NCBI GenBank assembly: GCA_018350325.1
Contig: JAEVLN010000001.1
Location: forward strand, 3,687,254 to 3,751,253
Direction of reading: 5' to 3'
DNA length: 64,000 bases
DNA from: Globodera rostochiensis
Lineage: Eukaryota > Nematoda > Chromadorea > Rhabditida > Heteroderidae
Each line of letters begins with the position of its first letter. The stretch's first letter is position 1. The notes below the pieces were generated by a model. The model searched no databases. It was not told where the DNA came from and saw only the letters and a list, made by a program, of their open reading frames with translations. Shown in pieces: positions 49,054 to 59,882 of the stretch. The position numbers were made by a program, and so were the translations under genes.

Positions 49054-50163
49054 TGGTAGAAAATAGGGAATTTATTTTGATTGAAACTTACCACATCTTT
49101 CTATAAATCAGTAATTAAATTAAAAATATTAATTTAATATGGAAAAGGAACAAAAATTCACAAATTTAGGATTTACATTTCTGGTAGAAAATAGGGAATT
49201 TATTTTGATTGAAACTTACCACATCTTTCTATAAATCAGTAATTAAACTAAAAATATTAATTTAATATGGAAAAGGAACAAAAATTCACAAATTTAGGAT
49301 TTACATTTCTGGTAGAAAATAGGGAATTTATTTTGATTGAAACTTACCACATCTTTCTATAAATCAGTAATTAAACTAAAAATATTAATTTAATATGGAA
49401 AAGGAACAAAAATTCACAAATTTTGGATTTACATTTCTGGTAGAAAATAGGGAATTTATTTTGATTGAAACTTACCACATCTTTCTATAAATCAGTAATT
49501 AAACTAAAAATATTAATTTAATATGGAAAAGGAACAAAAATTCACAAATTTAGGATTTACATTTCTGGTAGAAAATAGGGAATTTATTTTGATTGAAACT
49601 TACCACATCTTTCTATAAATCAGTAATTAAATTAAAAATATTAATTTAATATGGAAAAGGAACAAAAATTCACAAATTTAGGATTTACATTTCTGGTAGA
49701 AAATAGGGAATTTATTTTGATTGAAACTTACCACATCTTTCTATAAATCAGTAATTAAATTAAAAATATTAATTTAATATGGAAAAGGAACAAAAATTCA
49801 CAAATTTAGGATTTACATTTCTGGTAGAAAATAGGGAATTTATTTTGATTGAAACTTACCACATCTTTCTATAAATCAGTAATTAAACTAAAAATATTAA
49901 TTTAATATGGAAAAGGAACAAAAATTCACAAATTTTGGATTTACATTTCTGGTAGAAAATAGGGAATTTATTTTGATTGAAACTTACCACATCTTTCTAT
50001 AAATCAGTAATTAAACTAAAAATATTAATTTAATATGGAAAAGGAACAAAAATTCACAAATTTAGGATTTACATTTCTGGTAGAAAATAGGGAATTTATT
50101 TTGATTGAAACTTACCACATCTTTCTATAAATCAGTAATTAAATTAAAATATTAATTTAATAT
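49054..50163 (+). repeat. 128-bp satellite, eight full units plus a partial ninth
   Basis: Units start TGGTAGAAAATAGGGAATTT at 49054, 49182, 49310, 49438, 49566, 49694, 49822, 49950 and 50078, exactly 128 bp apart, with the last truncated at 50163. Units differ at only a few positions: AAATTA or AAACTA in the middle, and TTTAGG or TTTTGG near the end. No coding capacity; AT-rich. Confidence 0.97.
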
Positions 50164-50171
50164 GGAGTAAC

Positions 50172-50318
50172 CTTTTTTAAAGTCAAGCAAATCGAACAAA
50201 CAAGATCTTATGCAAAAGCTCTAAGCTTTTAAAAGCTATTGTTAGCCAAAGCTAATTAATTAGAAATTCGTAAAAAGCTTTCGAATTATATCTTGTTTGT
50301 TCGATTTGAGTTTAAAAA
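50172..50318. mobile_element. 147-bp MITE, 19-bp perfect inverted repeat
   Basis: CAAATCGAACAAACAAGAT (50188-50206) is repeated exactly in inverse at 50290-50308. Outside it the repeat continues imperfectly as CTTTTTTAAA (left) and TTTAAAAAAG (right). Its AAAAGCTCT subterminal word links it to the element at 40515-41307. It abuts the 3' end of the 128-bp satellite. Confidence 0.75.
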
Positions 50319-50703
50319 AGCTGTAGCCTTTCAATCGCTGGGACTGAACCGTCCTGCACTGAACCGAATGCCGCCGAATCTCTGCGGCTACCGGTCCGAA
50401 GCACACTCTCAGTGCCAATTCAGTCCCGTACTGAAGCTAAGATTAAGCCTAAACCACCCTGGCTTGGGGTTTGTTAGGCTTAGGCCTAAGCGATCTCGGC
50501 CCCATCTTTCTCATTCATTTTTCTCTGTCAAATTCTTCACTTTCCACACTATTTCCTTCAAGTGCTAATGCATTTATTGATATGTACATCCTTTTTTTGA
50601 TCAATTATTCATGATAGTTAAAATCGTTACAATTCTTCAAATCAATTTTTCCCAAAAATTCACTTAATTTTGGTAAGGGTAAGAAGGGAGCACTCGAAAG
50701 TTA
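50319..50703. other. spacer upstream of ISCA2
   Basis: About 385 bp. It contains a palindromic TTAGGCTTAGGCCTAAG stretch (50474-50490) that resembles the nematode telomere word TTAGGC. It should also hold the promoter of the ISCA2 gene. Confidence 0.4.
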
Positions 50704-50763
50704 ATGGCGCCTCCGGTGCTGCCATCATTGGCCATTTTGCGGCAACGGGCCGCAATTGTTCGG
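50704..50763 (+). repeat. duplicated mitochondrial presequence exon (copy at ISCA2)
   Basis: Sixty bases matching 52294-52353, the end of TTC19 exon 1, with three differences, all at third codon positions and all synonymous (CCA/CCG, TTG/TTA, ATT/ATC). The donor and 13 bases of intron (GTCAGTCAATTTT-like) are also copied; similarity ends at about 50701 and 50777. Confidence 0.92.
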
Positions 50764-51890
50764 GTCAGTCAATTTTAGTTTGATTTGGGTCTGGACCAAA
50801 AAATGTGATAGGAAGAAGGACTTTGGACTTTGCATGAAACAAATTGTCATATGTAAAATTCCCCAGTTTTTTAGCAAATGTTTCGTCGTCGGTATCTGTT
50901 CAACGCCGCAACGTTTGCCACCGCAACATCGGTTCCCAGCCATTCTTCAGCGCCATTGATTGTCACGCAAAGAGCGGTGGACCAGGTGAAAAGCATCCAT
51001 TTTTTTACAGAATTTTTATTATATTTTTGGGGGGGGGGGACGTGGAGAAGGACTGATCAAATTGCTCATCATCAGATCAGTGTTTGAATTTACGCTTTAG
51101 CTCCGTCGCATCGCCGCTTCCGGCGAACATTTGCGCATTTGCGTCGATTCGGGCGGCTGTTCCGGCTTTGAATACAAATTGATGCTCGACAAACGGTTGG
51201 ACGAGCGCGAGGACGAAGTGATCAACGCGTCAGAGGGTGCCACTGTTGTGGTGGACAAAGTTGGCACATTTTAATGCAATCTTCGATTAATTTTTATGGA
51301 TAGAAACAAGCAGTTCTGTCTCAAATTGGACTCAGAGTCCATTAAACGCACAAAAAAGAATCATGACATTGAACTCTTTTTATAGCATTTATAGTAATTT
51401 TTGTTTCAGTTGTCGCTTGAATTTCTGCGCGGCTCTAAGCTGGATTTTGCGGAGGATTTGATGCGGTCGGCGTTCAGGATAACGGTTTTTTTAAAAATTT
51501 CTTCAGGGTTTAGGAAATCAGAAATGGGCAAGACGGAACTTCAAAATAGCGATTAAAAAATTGCACGAATTTCTATGCAATACCATCACTGTTGCAAGTC
51601 GGGATCCCGACCGGGTTTCTCGAGTTTTTGGTGTGACCGGGACTAAACCGGGCGGAATTGGTTTTTTTGACGGGATCTCGCCCGATCATTTTTTTCTACA
51701 ATTTTTCACTTTACCGTTTACAATTCCATGCACTCATCCGACAACTGTTTTTAAGCCATCAAAGTTTATTCAATATTCACAGATTTAATGCAATATGTAC
51801 GAAGTTTTTTGATTTTTCCAGGACAACCCGCAGGCCACCCAGGGCTGCTCGTGCGGTGCAAGTTTTGCTCCAAAAAATCAAATTGAATAG
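50704..51890 (+). CDS. ISCA2: ISCA2, mitochondrial iron-sulfur cluster assembly protein
   Basis: A-type Fe-S carrier that works with ISCA1 in maturing mitochondrial [4Fe-4S] proteins. Core exons 50875-50985, 51101-51259, 51410-51484 and 51822-51890 join in phase. They encode an Arg-rich presequence (MFRRRYLFN), LRRIAASGEHLRICV, the SGGCSGFEYKL motif, EFLRGSKLDFAEDLMRSAF and DNPQATQGCSCGASF. The three conserved ligand cysteines are present (C77, C144 and C146 in the long form). The classic start is ATG 50878. I extend the model upstream because 50704-50763 is an open exon ending in a GT donor at a codon boundary, and the acceptor at 50874 continues in frame (Q-M-F-R-R). That exon is a copy of the last 20 codons of TTC19 exon 1. 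The core is certain; the 5' exon is inference. Confidence 0.9.
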
Positions 51891-52191
51891 CCACCGGATG
51901 AATTCTCATTGTCAGTCTGTTATTCTGACCCTTTTATTGCTGCCATTGTTTGGAGATTAAAAATTGTTTTTTTTCAGATTTCGATTACAAAATTTGATCT
52001 CCGTCCCTATCATTTCGCGCAACTTTGTTTTGTATACACAATTTTGCTGGTGTCTAATAAATTTTGACGGACTCAATTTTATTCAAATTAAAATTGCGCG
52101 GCTCTTTGGACCCAAATTATTTAAAAATACACGTCTGTAGTCTATACAAATACATGCACAGCCCGGTCTCTACATTTTTGAGCATTTTTGG

Positions 52192-55155
52192 ATGAATTTT
52201 GCTGTCCGTCTCCCGCCCAAATCGCTGGTGCGCGTCGTCTCCCCGTCCTCTTGCTGCGCAATGTCTTCCGCTTCAATTTGTGCCGCCACTTTAATGGCGC
52301 CTCCGGTGCTGCCGTCATTAGCCATTTTGCGGCAACGGGCCGCAATCGTTCGGGTCAGTCAATTTAATGAATTTAATGGCAAAGTTTTTATGAATATTTC
52401 CTAACAGATGCCTTTTTTTGGTCACCACCGTTCTCGCCAAAAACACAGCTTTTTCACCAACGCCAAACGACTGCGTCCCGTCGGTGGTGGCGCAGTCGTG
52501 CTGATGGCGTTCAGCATCAAACATTTGTTCAAAATCGGTCAGACGTCACTGGACGAAGACCCGCTGAAGGACAAAGTGAAGCGTGCCATGCTGCACCGCA
52601 AATACGGCGAGTGGACAGCGGCTATCGAGGTCTGATGGTGTCAAGTCAGTTGGAAAAAATTCTCATGAGGGAGTGGAAGAACTGCGGAATCGAGCAGTTC
52701 AAGGGGTGGTCAACAGCATCAAAATTTTGTGGATTAAAGATGTTTTGGCGATTGAGGTGAAACTTTTGCGTATACCTAAAGCACCTATCAAACCATTGAA
52801 TCGGACGATCGTCTCCAATTGTTGACCATTTATTATTGTCAGGTATTGAACGACGCGTTGAAAGAGGCCATCGAGTTGGGCAACGACGTGTTCGTGTCCC
52901 GGATGTACTACGAATTGGCCACTACGTACGCAGAGGCAGGCCAATTGGAGAACGCGCAACAGCTGCTGACCCTGCTGCACAACAGGTGAGTCTCTGCCAA
53001 AAAAAACCACTCCAATTTGGAAAAAAAACATGACGATTTTAGCAAGTGGGTAGAGGAAGTTGTTTTTTTTTGTTATTTAATCCAAGTTTTGGATTGATAT
53101 CTTAGCAAAAACCGTACAAAACGGTGTCCACATGAACTGCCGATCTCCCCAAAAAATGAAAAAAATTGATTTTTAAGCCCACAAAATACAGGTACCTCAC
53201 TTTGCATCGTTCCACCGGTACCTCTTCGGAAGTCATCGAAAATTCGCTGAGGTTGGCGGATGTTTACGCGCGCATGGGAAATTTGGTAAAAAAATTTTTT
53301 ATTTTGCATTATCGGAAATGTTTCAGGAAACCGCCGAGGCCGCCTACAAATACTGCTTGACCACCCAAATGGAAGTGATGGAAAAGCATTTGGCGGATTA
53401 CCACGTAGCCAGAGGGGCTATTTTGGAAGTTGAGGTTGGAAAACCGGCAATTTCATTCTTTTTATTATCGTTTTGTTTGTCAAACTGAAAGTGCCAAAAC
53501 AAATCGGCACCAATTGTATTAATTGCCCATTATTTTTGCACAGCTGCCAATCGAAACGCGCGGCTGCACATACACAGACCCAATTGCTTTGTTCGGCATG
53601 TGTTTGGAAGACTTCGCCTATTTTTTGGTTGGTGTCCGTACTTTTTTTTAATTGAATTTTAACAAAAAAATGTTTGTTTGTTTTTCAAAATTTTCAGAGG
53701 CGCAATATCTGTGTTTTCGAAGTACAAATTTAGAAAATGCAAAAATGTCATAATTTTGTGTACGGACCGGATCCGAATTTTTCCGGGCTCAGTAGTCCGG
53801 AACCGTACGATTTTAGACGGATTTTTTGACTCGCAAATTCCATTTCTAATTTTGAGTAATCCATCGGCTCCCTTTGCTTTCTAAGCGCGGCTTGATTTTC
53901 TCGTCTTTCTTTTAAATGAAATAAAAAATTCAGGTGGACAATTATCCGGACACGCGGCTGGACGAGGCGGAGGAGTACCTAAAAGAAGCTCTCAAAGTCG
54001 AAAATTGTCCCCTTTTTTCTTTTTTCGATATTTTTTTTAGATTTCCTATCAAATTTTTGGGCTCAGTGCTTCCCATTCATTGAACATGTTGTGCACCTTT
54101 GGCGCCAAGTGCATTCTGAAGAACAAGTGGGCGTTGTGCAAATGAAACAATTTTAAAAATAAATTTTATAAATTACATCGCTGTTCCCGATAATTTTTAG
54201 GGCGATTGATTAATGCAAAATGTTTTTAAAATTAAATTTCTTTACATGTTTTAGATTCGAAACGGCACGAAACTTTCTTGAGATAGGCGTCAACCGGGTT
54301 TTGCTGGTACCCGATTCCGAGTGAGTGAACAGACTTTTTTTTTGTTAATACAAAACGTATTTTATATTAAAAATTCGATTCGTTTTTTTTTCAAGCTTTG
54401 GACTCAGTTTTTCTAATCCGAAATTTTGTCATCTTTTTAATTTGAAGCGGGAGGGTCTGTAGTCCCAAGAAAATTTAAGTTTTTTTTGGGGGTGGGGGTA
54501 AATTTGCGGAAGAAAATGCTCTAATTGCACGTTTTGGAAAAAGCCACGAAAAAGTTCAAATTGCCATCTCTTCCCCCTCCTCATTTTTCCAAGGTCGACC
54601 GTTTTGCTGACCTTTTACTGCAACTACGCGGAGTCACTGTTCCACACCGGCGACTTTGAACGTGCGGTTGACTATGCAAAACGTGCGCAGAAACTGTCGC
54701 AAGCGTCGGACACCGACCCGGCCGTGCGCGAACACGTGCGCAACTTCGCGCGCGAAATGGAGCGTGACGTACTGCGGTGGGTGGAGCAAAAAATGAATGG
54801 AAATAGAAAGAATTGTTGGGAGGTGTGACGTATTTTTAGGGGGGGGGGGGGGTTCGTTTTATTGCATTTTAAATTTTTCCCGATTTTTGGGGGGTACATT
54901 TTCGTTTTTATTACCAGATTTTTTATTTCCGCACTTTTTTTTTGGCATCCGATTCCATCCCTAGTCTAGATTGGGTTTAAATCGCACATTTTGATCGGAT
55001 TTTGTTTCGATTGTCAGTGCAGGATTAAAAGAGCGTAATTTATTTCCAATTATTAATTTATGTTTAGGTTAACGGCCCGGCGCGGCGGTGAAAGAACGAC
55101 GGCTGCTGACGATGACGGGGGAGGAATTGCGCGTTGGCTGTGGCCTTTCAAATAA
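52192..55155 (+). CDS. TTC19: TTC19-like TPR protein, complex III assembly
   Basis: Mitochondrial inner-membrane TPR protein; human TTC19 clears Rieske-protein fragments during complex III maturation. Eleven exons are phase-consistent: 52192-52353, 52408-52629, 52843-52985, 53192-53285, 53327-53434, 53544-53627, 53934-53996, 54041-54126, 54255-54320, 54594-54776 and 55068-55155, giving 432 residues. Residues 1-54 are Arg-rich with no acidic residue, a presequence. Residues about 90-110 (VVLMAFSIKHLFKIG) form a weak hydrophobic segment. TPR-like helices follow: YYELATTYAEAGQLENAQQL, RLADVYARMGNLETAEAAYK, LFGMCLEDFAYFLV, EAEEYLKEALKISYQI, NYAESLFHTGDFERAVDYAK. The C-terminus ends RWLWPFK. Lies 300 bp downstream of ISCA2 on the same strand. 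An internal ATG opens exon 2, so a shorter product is possible. Confidence 0.85.
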
Positions 55156-56506
55156 AAAATTGACAATTTCGCGTTATTTTTGTAAAAAAACAAAAAAAAA
55201 TTAAATTGTTTTGCTCATTTTTTGGTAGTAGGTAATTGTGTGCCCGTTTTTTGTTGATAAACCAATGCATTTTTTTGTTCCGATTTCTAATCTACTATCA
55301 TAGGTAGTCTCCGGTTATGGTTAATTTAAAAAAATTGCCGGTTTTTAAAGAAACTTTTCCTGCATATTTTATTCGGATGAAAAGACACTGACTTTCAAGA
55401 AGATACATATCACGATGGATAAAGCACATTATATTACTCTCTTTCCTTGACACTTTCTGAGTAATATTAGAAGTAAATCGTTTGAATTGAATACGCTTTT
55501 AAAAACACGAAAATACAAAATTAACAAATTGTTGTTGCGTTTGCTAATGGATCACATAATTATGTAAATTTGCTTAATGAATTGCACAATTACCTAATTT
55601 TCTCTGCACTTTCAAAAGCACCAATGCATGACATTTCGTCCTCCAAAACATTATATCTAGTAAACACATTTCCTAATCAAATAAACAACGATCTAATCAA
55701 AACTATGCCCCTGTACATTTCGTCCTCCAAACACTCCAAGGGAACAGGACGTTTCGGCCCCAACGTTTCGGCCCCAAGGAAAAATATGGTTTCATCGAAA
55801 AAAAAAATTTCAAAAACGAAATTTTTTTATTTCGATTTTCGAAAAAAAGCTCGAAATTATAGAACTGTTTCGACGTAACCCAGATGCATATAAAGAAAAA
55901 TACATCATAGTTTTCAGATATTACGTACTTTTTACATCTTTGAGCTTAGGGTGAGTTAGGCCTAAGCTTAAGCCTAAGCTTAGGTTGGCTTAGGCCTAGG
56001 CCTAATAAGGAAACCCAGCCCTTTAAATGATTCGAGGCCAAAATTGATTTTTGAATTTCTAAAAAAATTTAGAATTTGAGCCTGGGCTTGAATTTGAAGA
56101 ATCGGATTCTACACGTCAAAAATTTTGGAATTTCTTCTTGGCTTTCTAGTAATTACCAATGAGCCCCTAAATGTCTTGCAAATTTTCAGATTAAAAATGT
56201 TATGTTTAATTCATCTGAAAAAAATTTCTGAATAAAAATTGGTCGGTGAATATGCAAGAAGAAATTGCAGGGTGGGGCCGAAACGTCCGGGGCCGAAACG
56301 TCCCGGGCCGAAACGTCCCGGTGCCGAAACGTCGGGGCCGAAAGACCCCCACTCCACTCCAACTACCAGAAAAAGTTTTCAAACTTGTCGGAGGCCTAAC
56401 CGACCCATACCGATTTTGAGTTTAAACATCATTCTTGAAAACATTTACTGCTAATAACTATTAATTAAAAGGGTATTTTTGATTTAGTGTACTTTACTAA
56501 CTACTA
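55156..56506. other. spacer with an inverted GGCCGAAACGT element
   Basis: AT-rich, 1.35 kb. 55748-56346 is bounded by inversely oriented repeats of the word GGGGCCGAAACGTC, listed separately, and inside it is a block of TTAGGC-like palindromes at 55950-56008. No gene seen. Confidence 0.5.
55748..56346. mobile_element. element bounded by opposed GGGGCCGAAACGTC repeat arrays
   Basis: Two copies of ACGTTTCGGCCCC at 55749-55775 face four to five copies of GGGGCCGAAACGTCC (period about 16-18 bp) at 56274-56346. Together they act like long inverted, internally tandem termini of a 600-bp non-coding element. No target duplication identified and superfamily unknown. Confidence 0.5.
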
Positions 56507-57962
56507 ATGTCTAAAGTGCATGCGATCATCAAACGAATTCAGTCGCAGGGCTGTGGCCAATGGTATTTATTTGCTGTCTAAAATGTAAAGCATAATTTTA
56601 GGCATTTTGTTGAGGACGACGACGACGACGAACTGTCCGACTTCGAGCTGAAGGCACGGCCCGTCTCGCTGGTGGACACGTTGAACAAATCCACGGAAGA
56701 GTTGGAGACGGAGGCGCGGATCAAAGCGGCGCTGAAGCACATCATGCAGAGCGTGGACTTGGACGAAGTGTCAGTGTTTTTTTTGATAAAATGTGGGGAA
56801 AAGGTTTTTGGATCATAAAAATTTTGCAAATTCAAAAAAAAAAGATTTTTAGAACGAGCCAGGATATCCGTCGGCGGTTGAACGAACAAATTATAGTGGA
56901 CTTGAGACGGCATAAGGAGTTCATTGACCATCAAATGCTCGTCATTCTCGGTGAGTTGGAAGAGCTTATCAATAAATGGAGTTTGAATTCTAGGCCAGCT
57001 TGACAAGCCTTCGAAGATCTTCGAATACCTTTACCTCGGCACGGAATGGAACGCGTCGAATTGGGAGGAGTTGAAGGAGAATGGGTGGGTAATGAGCGGC
57101 CCGATAGGGTTTTTACGGAGCCCGTTTCCCTTTTAGGTCCACATTCCTTATCCTTATTATTAATTCCGGGCTTAGTGATGATAAAGGCGACTCTCCCCTT
57201 AAAAAAAGTCGATCACGATTTAAGTAGATTTTATTTTCTGATTTTGTTTTTGTTTCCTTTATTTTGCATTTCAGTGTGCAGTTCATTCTGAACGTGACGA
57301 AGGAAGTGGACAATTTCTTCCCGGACCAATTCAAATACCTCAAAATTTGTGTCTCCGACGAGTCGACGACCGAATTGTTCATGCATTGGCAGCGAACATA
57401 CGAATTCATCAGGGAGGCAAAGTGAGAGATTTTTTATTTCTGACAAAAGGCCCGACATTTTTTTGAATAAATTTCTGTGAGATGGACTCGAGTTATTAGG
57501 GGGGTTGTTCATGTTTTAGCAATTTTCTTTTTTTAAGAATCCCTCTTGTTCTTCTGAGGTTTTTGATGTCATATGTAGGGAATGGATTTTTAGTTCCCAA
57601 AAACGACCTCGATAACTCACGAGGGTAAAACAAGGGACCAGTAAAAGTCACGAGTACAAACGGACCAAGCTGCTGATCTCCAGTAAAAACCCTAAAATAA
57701 ATCACTTTTGTTCTTACAAATTAGGGAGAAGGGTGCCAAAGTGTTGGTGCACTGCAAGAAGGGCATCAGCCGCTCCGCGTCCACAGTTGTGGCGTACGCG
57801 ATGAAAGAGTACACGTGGGGTCTGGACGCGGCACTGGAACACGTGAAGCGCAAGAGGGACTGCATCACGCCCAACCCCGGCTTCATGGAGCAGCTGCAGA
57901 CATTTCAGGGAATGCTTCAGGCCAGCAATAATCGGCACAAATTTGTTGATGGTGGTTGTTGA
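56507..57962 (+). CDS. SSH: slingshot-type protein phosphatase (cofilin phosphatase), compact
   Basis: Dual-specificity phosphatase of the slingshot group, which dephosphorylates and activates cofilin at actin. Six exons are in phase: 56507-56562, 56602-56769, 56853-56950, 56994-57084, 57275-57421 and 57725-57962; 265 residues. The N-terminus is followed by a poly-Asp run and a DEK_C domain (about residues 55-108: ALKHIMQSVDLDEV, DIRRRLNEQI, LRRHKEFIDHQMLVILGQ). The phosphatase domain has IFEYLYLGTEWNASNWEEL, FILNVTKEVDNFFP and the active-site HCKKGISRSAS (Cys about 197, Arg about 203), with Asp about 166 as probable general acid, then GFMEQLQTFQGML. It ends shortly after the catalytic domain. 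The long SSH N-terminal domain and C-terminal tail of animal slingshots are absent; upstream exons may be missed because a repeat element lies 160 bp upstream. The first intron is 39 nt. Confidence 0.88.
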
Positions 57963-59882
57963 CACGAGATGCTTTATTATTTATTGTACAACCGGGTTCC
58001 CATTTTCTTCTGAAAGTTTCCGTCTTCAATGGGAGCTCCGATTTACACAACACTATAATTTAATTTATTGTATGTGTATTAATATTGATAACCCTTGTGC
58101 TATCTTTTGTTTTTCTCATTTTCTCTGCCGTTTGGTCTTAATTTGGCTTCCTTCTGTTTCTTCAATTGAATAAATAAATGTATTATTCGCCCATTTAAGT
58201 AGGTACTTTGATTGCATCGACCAATTTCAATCAGCCATAAGACACAAAATGATGACCCCCCCCCCCCCCCTCCCCCGGAATTTCAACGGATGGGGCGGCC
58301 AGGGTTGGGTTAAGTGCGGAAAAATGCTCATTATTGTTTAAAGAACCATTTACTATTTAGTATTACCCGGACTAGGGTTCGGACGGGCGCCCGGGTCGGG
58401 CGGGCGGGCGCCCGACTAGGAAATATTCGATCCGGGCTAAAGCCCGGTATTCGCCCGGCAAAGCCCGCCCGGACAAAAAATCAAAAAAAGCCCGCCCGGC
58501 CACTTTCGGGTTGCCCGGAAAAAAGCCCGCCCGGCCCCAACCCGATTATCCGAACCCTATTACAAATTCGTCAATAAAAAAATTGAAATAAGTGGTTTTT
58601 GAATCGATGATTTTTTAAAAGGAAAAAACGACTTTTGTCGGGGCCCTATGATCAACATTTACCCCCGGGCTCTTTCCCTTAGTCCCGGATTACGAATGTT
58701 GGAATCCAAAACCCGAGACCGACCGGTCCCGACCCAAAATGTACCTAAAACCAATCCAAAAGCTTCTCTCTGTCGTTGGGATTGGATTTTTGCGTAAATT
58801 GGCGTGCACAGAGAGCAAAAGAGGGGGAAGGGGGGGGGTACACAATCTCAAGGTCAAAATTGTTCTTGGTCGCCCGCCTCCTTGGAGATTTGACCAAAAC
58901 ATGCGATGCGCAGTAGCAGCAATTTATTTTCCTTATTTTCCCCGAATTCATTTTACCTTCGAAACACAAAAAGGAAGCGGTAAAATACGCTTTTGCTCAA
59001 TATCCATTTAATGGTTTGCACTAGAGCCCGGTAAAATACCCGAAACGGGAATTCAATTTTCGGGGGCAGAAAAGTCGGGGTCGGGGGTGAACAAGTAATC
59101 GGGGACGGAGTCAGGGGTCGGGGTAACCCGAAATTGTTGGGGGTTTTGGGCTGCTGCTAAATTTTCCGGATTTGCGCACCAACAGAGTGAGTGAATGCAC
59201 TTCAGCAGAGTCAGTCAGTCAGTCGACTTTGTGGGAGGTTGTTGACGGACGAGGGGGGGGGGGGGGGGGGGTAAGCTGCATTATTATTCGTTCTGTTGAA
59301 GCTTTTGGAGTTGTGAATTACTTTTTTTGTTTGAATTGGTAGGCTATGAATTTGTACACCATAACCATTTAATTGCCAATGTTGACTGAGTTCAAACCAA
59401 CAAATATTTATAAATTTTGCTTTTTCTATAACGAGAAATCGTCCGAATTTGCGAAAAAAAGGATTAAAACTCTGCCAAATCTGTTCCGATTCTCCGATTA
59501 TTACGCCGCCCAAAAAAGGTGTCCCGCTTTATTCAATATAATTTCGTTTTGATTTTGCCCCCCCCCCAAATTTCCATCGCCCCAATCGTTCCGTTCAATT
59601 CACAATTTTATATTTTGCGTGGATGAGAAAACACGTTTTCAGTTTTTTCGCATCACAAAACAGAAAAAAGAATGGGGGGGGGCGACGGCTGGCAAATTGA
59701 CGCGGTCTTTTCAAATTTCCGAATAAACTCCTCAAAAATTGAATTTAAAATTAAAAAAGCTTCAAAAATCGATCAAAAATTAATATGGAGTGCATTTGCA
59801 CACGAATTGAGTTTAAAATAAAATGACTCTAAAATTATTTCCAACTTTTGATTAAAGATTTATAAATTTAAAGCATTTAAAA
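57963..59882. other. spacer with GC-rich inverted-repeat DNA
   Basis: 1.9 kb. Contains a poly-C run (58257-58270), the TAGGGTTCGGA-bounded element at 58373-58559, several CGGGACC/GGTCGGGG patches (58640-58740, 59025-59120), and a poly-G run near 59253-59271. The open frames are shadows of these repeats. No gene supported. Confidence 0.5.
58373..58559. mobile_element. GC-rich inverted-repeat element, TAGGGTTCGGA ends
   Basis: Perfect 11-bp inverted termini TAGGGTTCGGA (58373-58383) and TCCGAACCCTA (58549-58559). The 187-bp interior is made of CCCGCCCGG/CCGGGCGGGC words able to fold into long hairpins. Flanks give at most a TA duplication (the terminal TA itself), as in Tc1/mariner-type MITEs; this is tentative. 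Confidence 0.6.
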
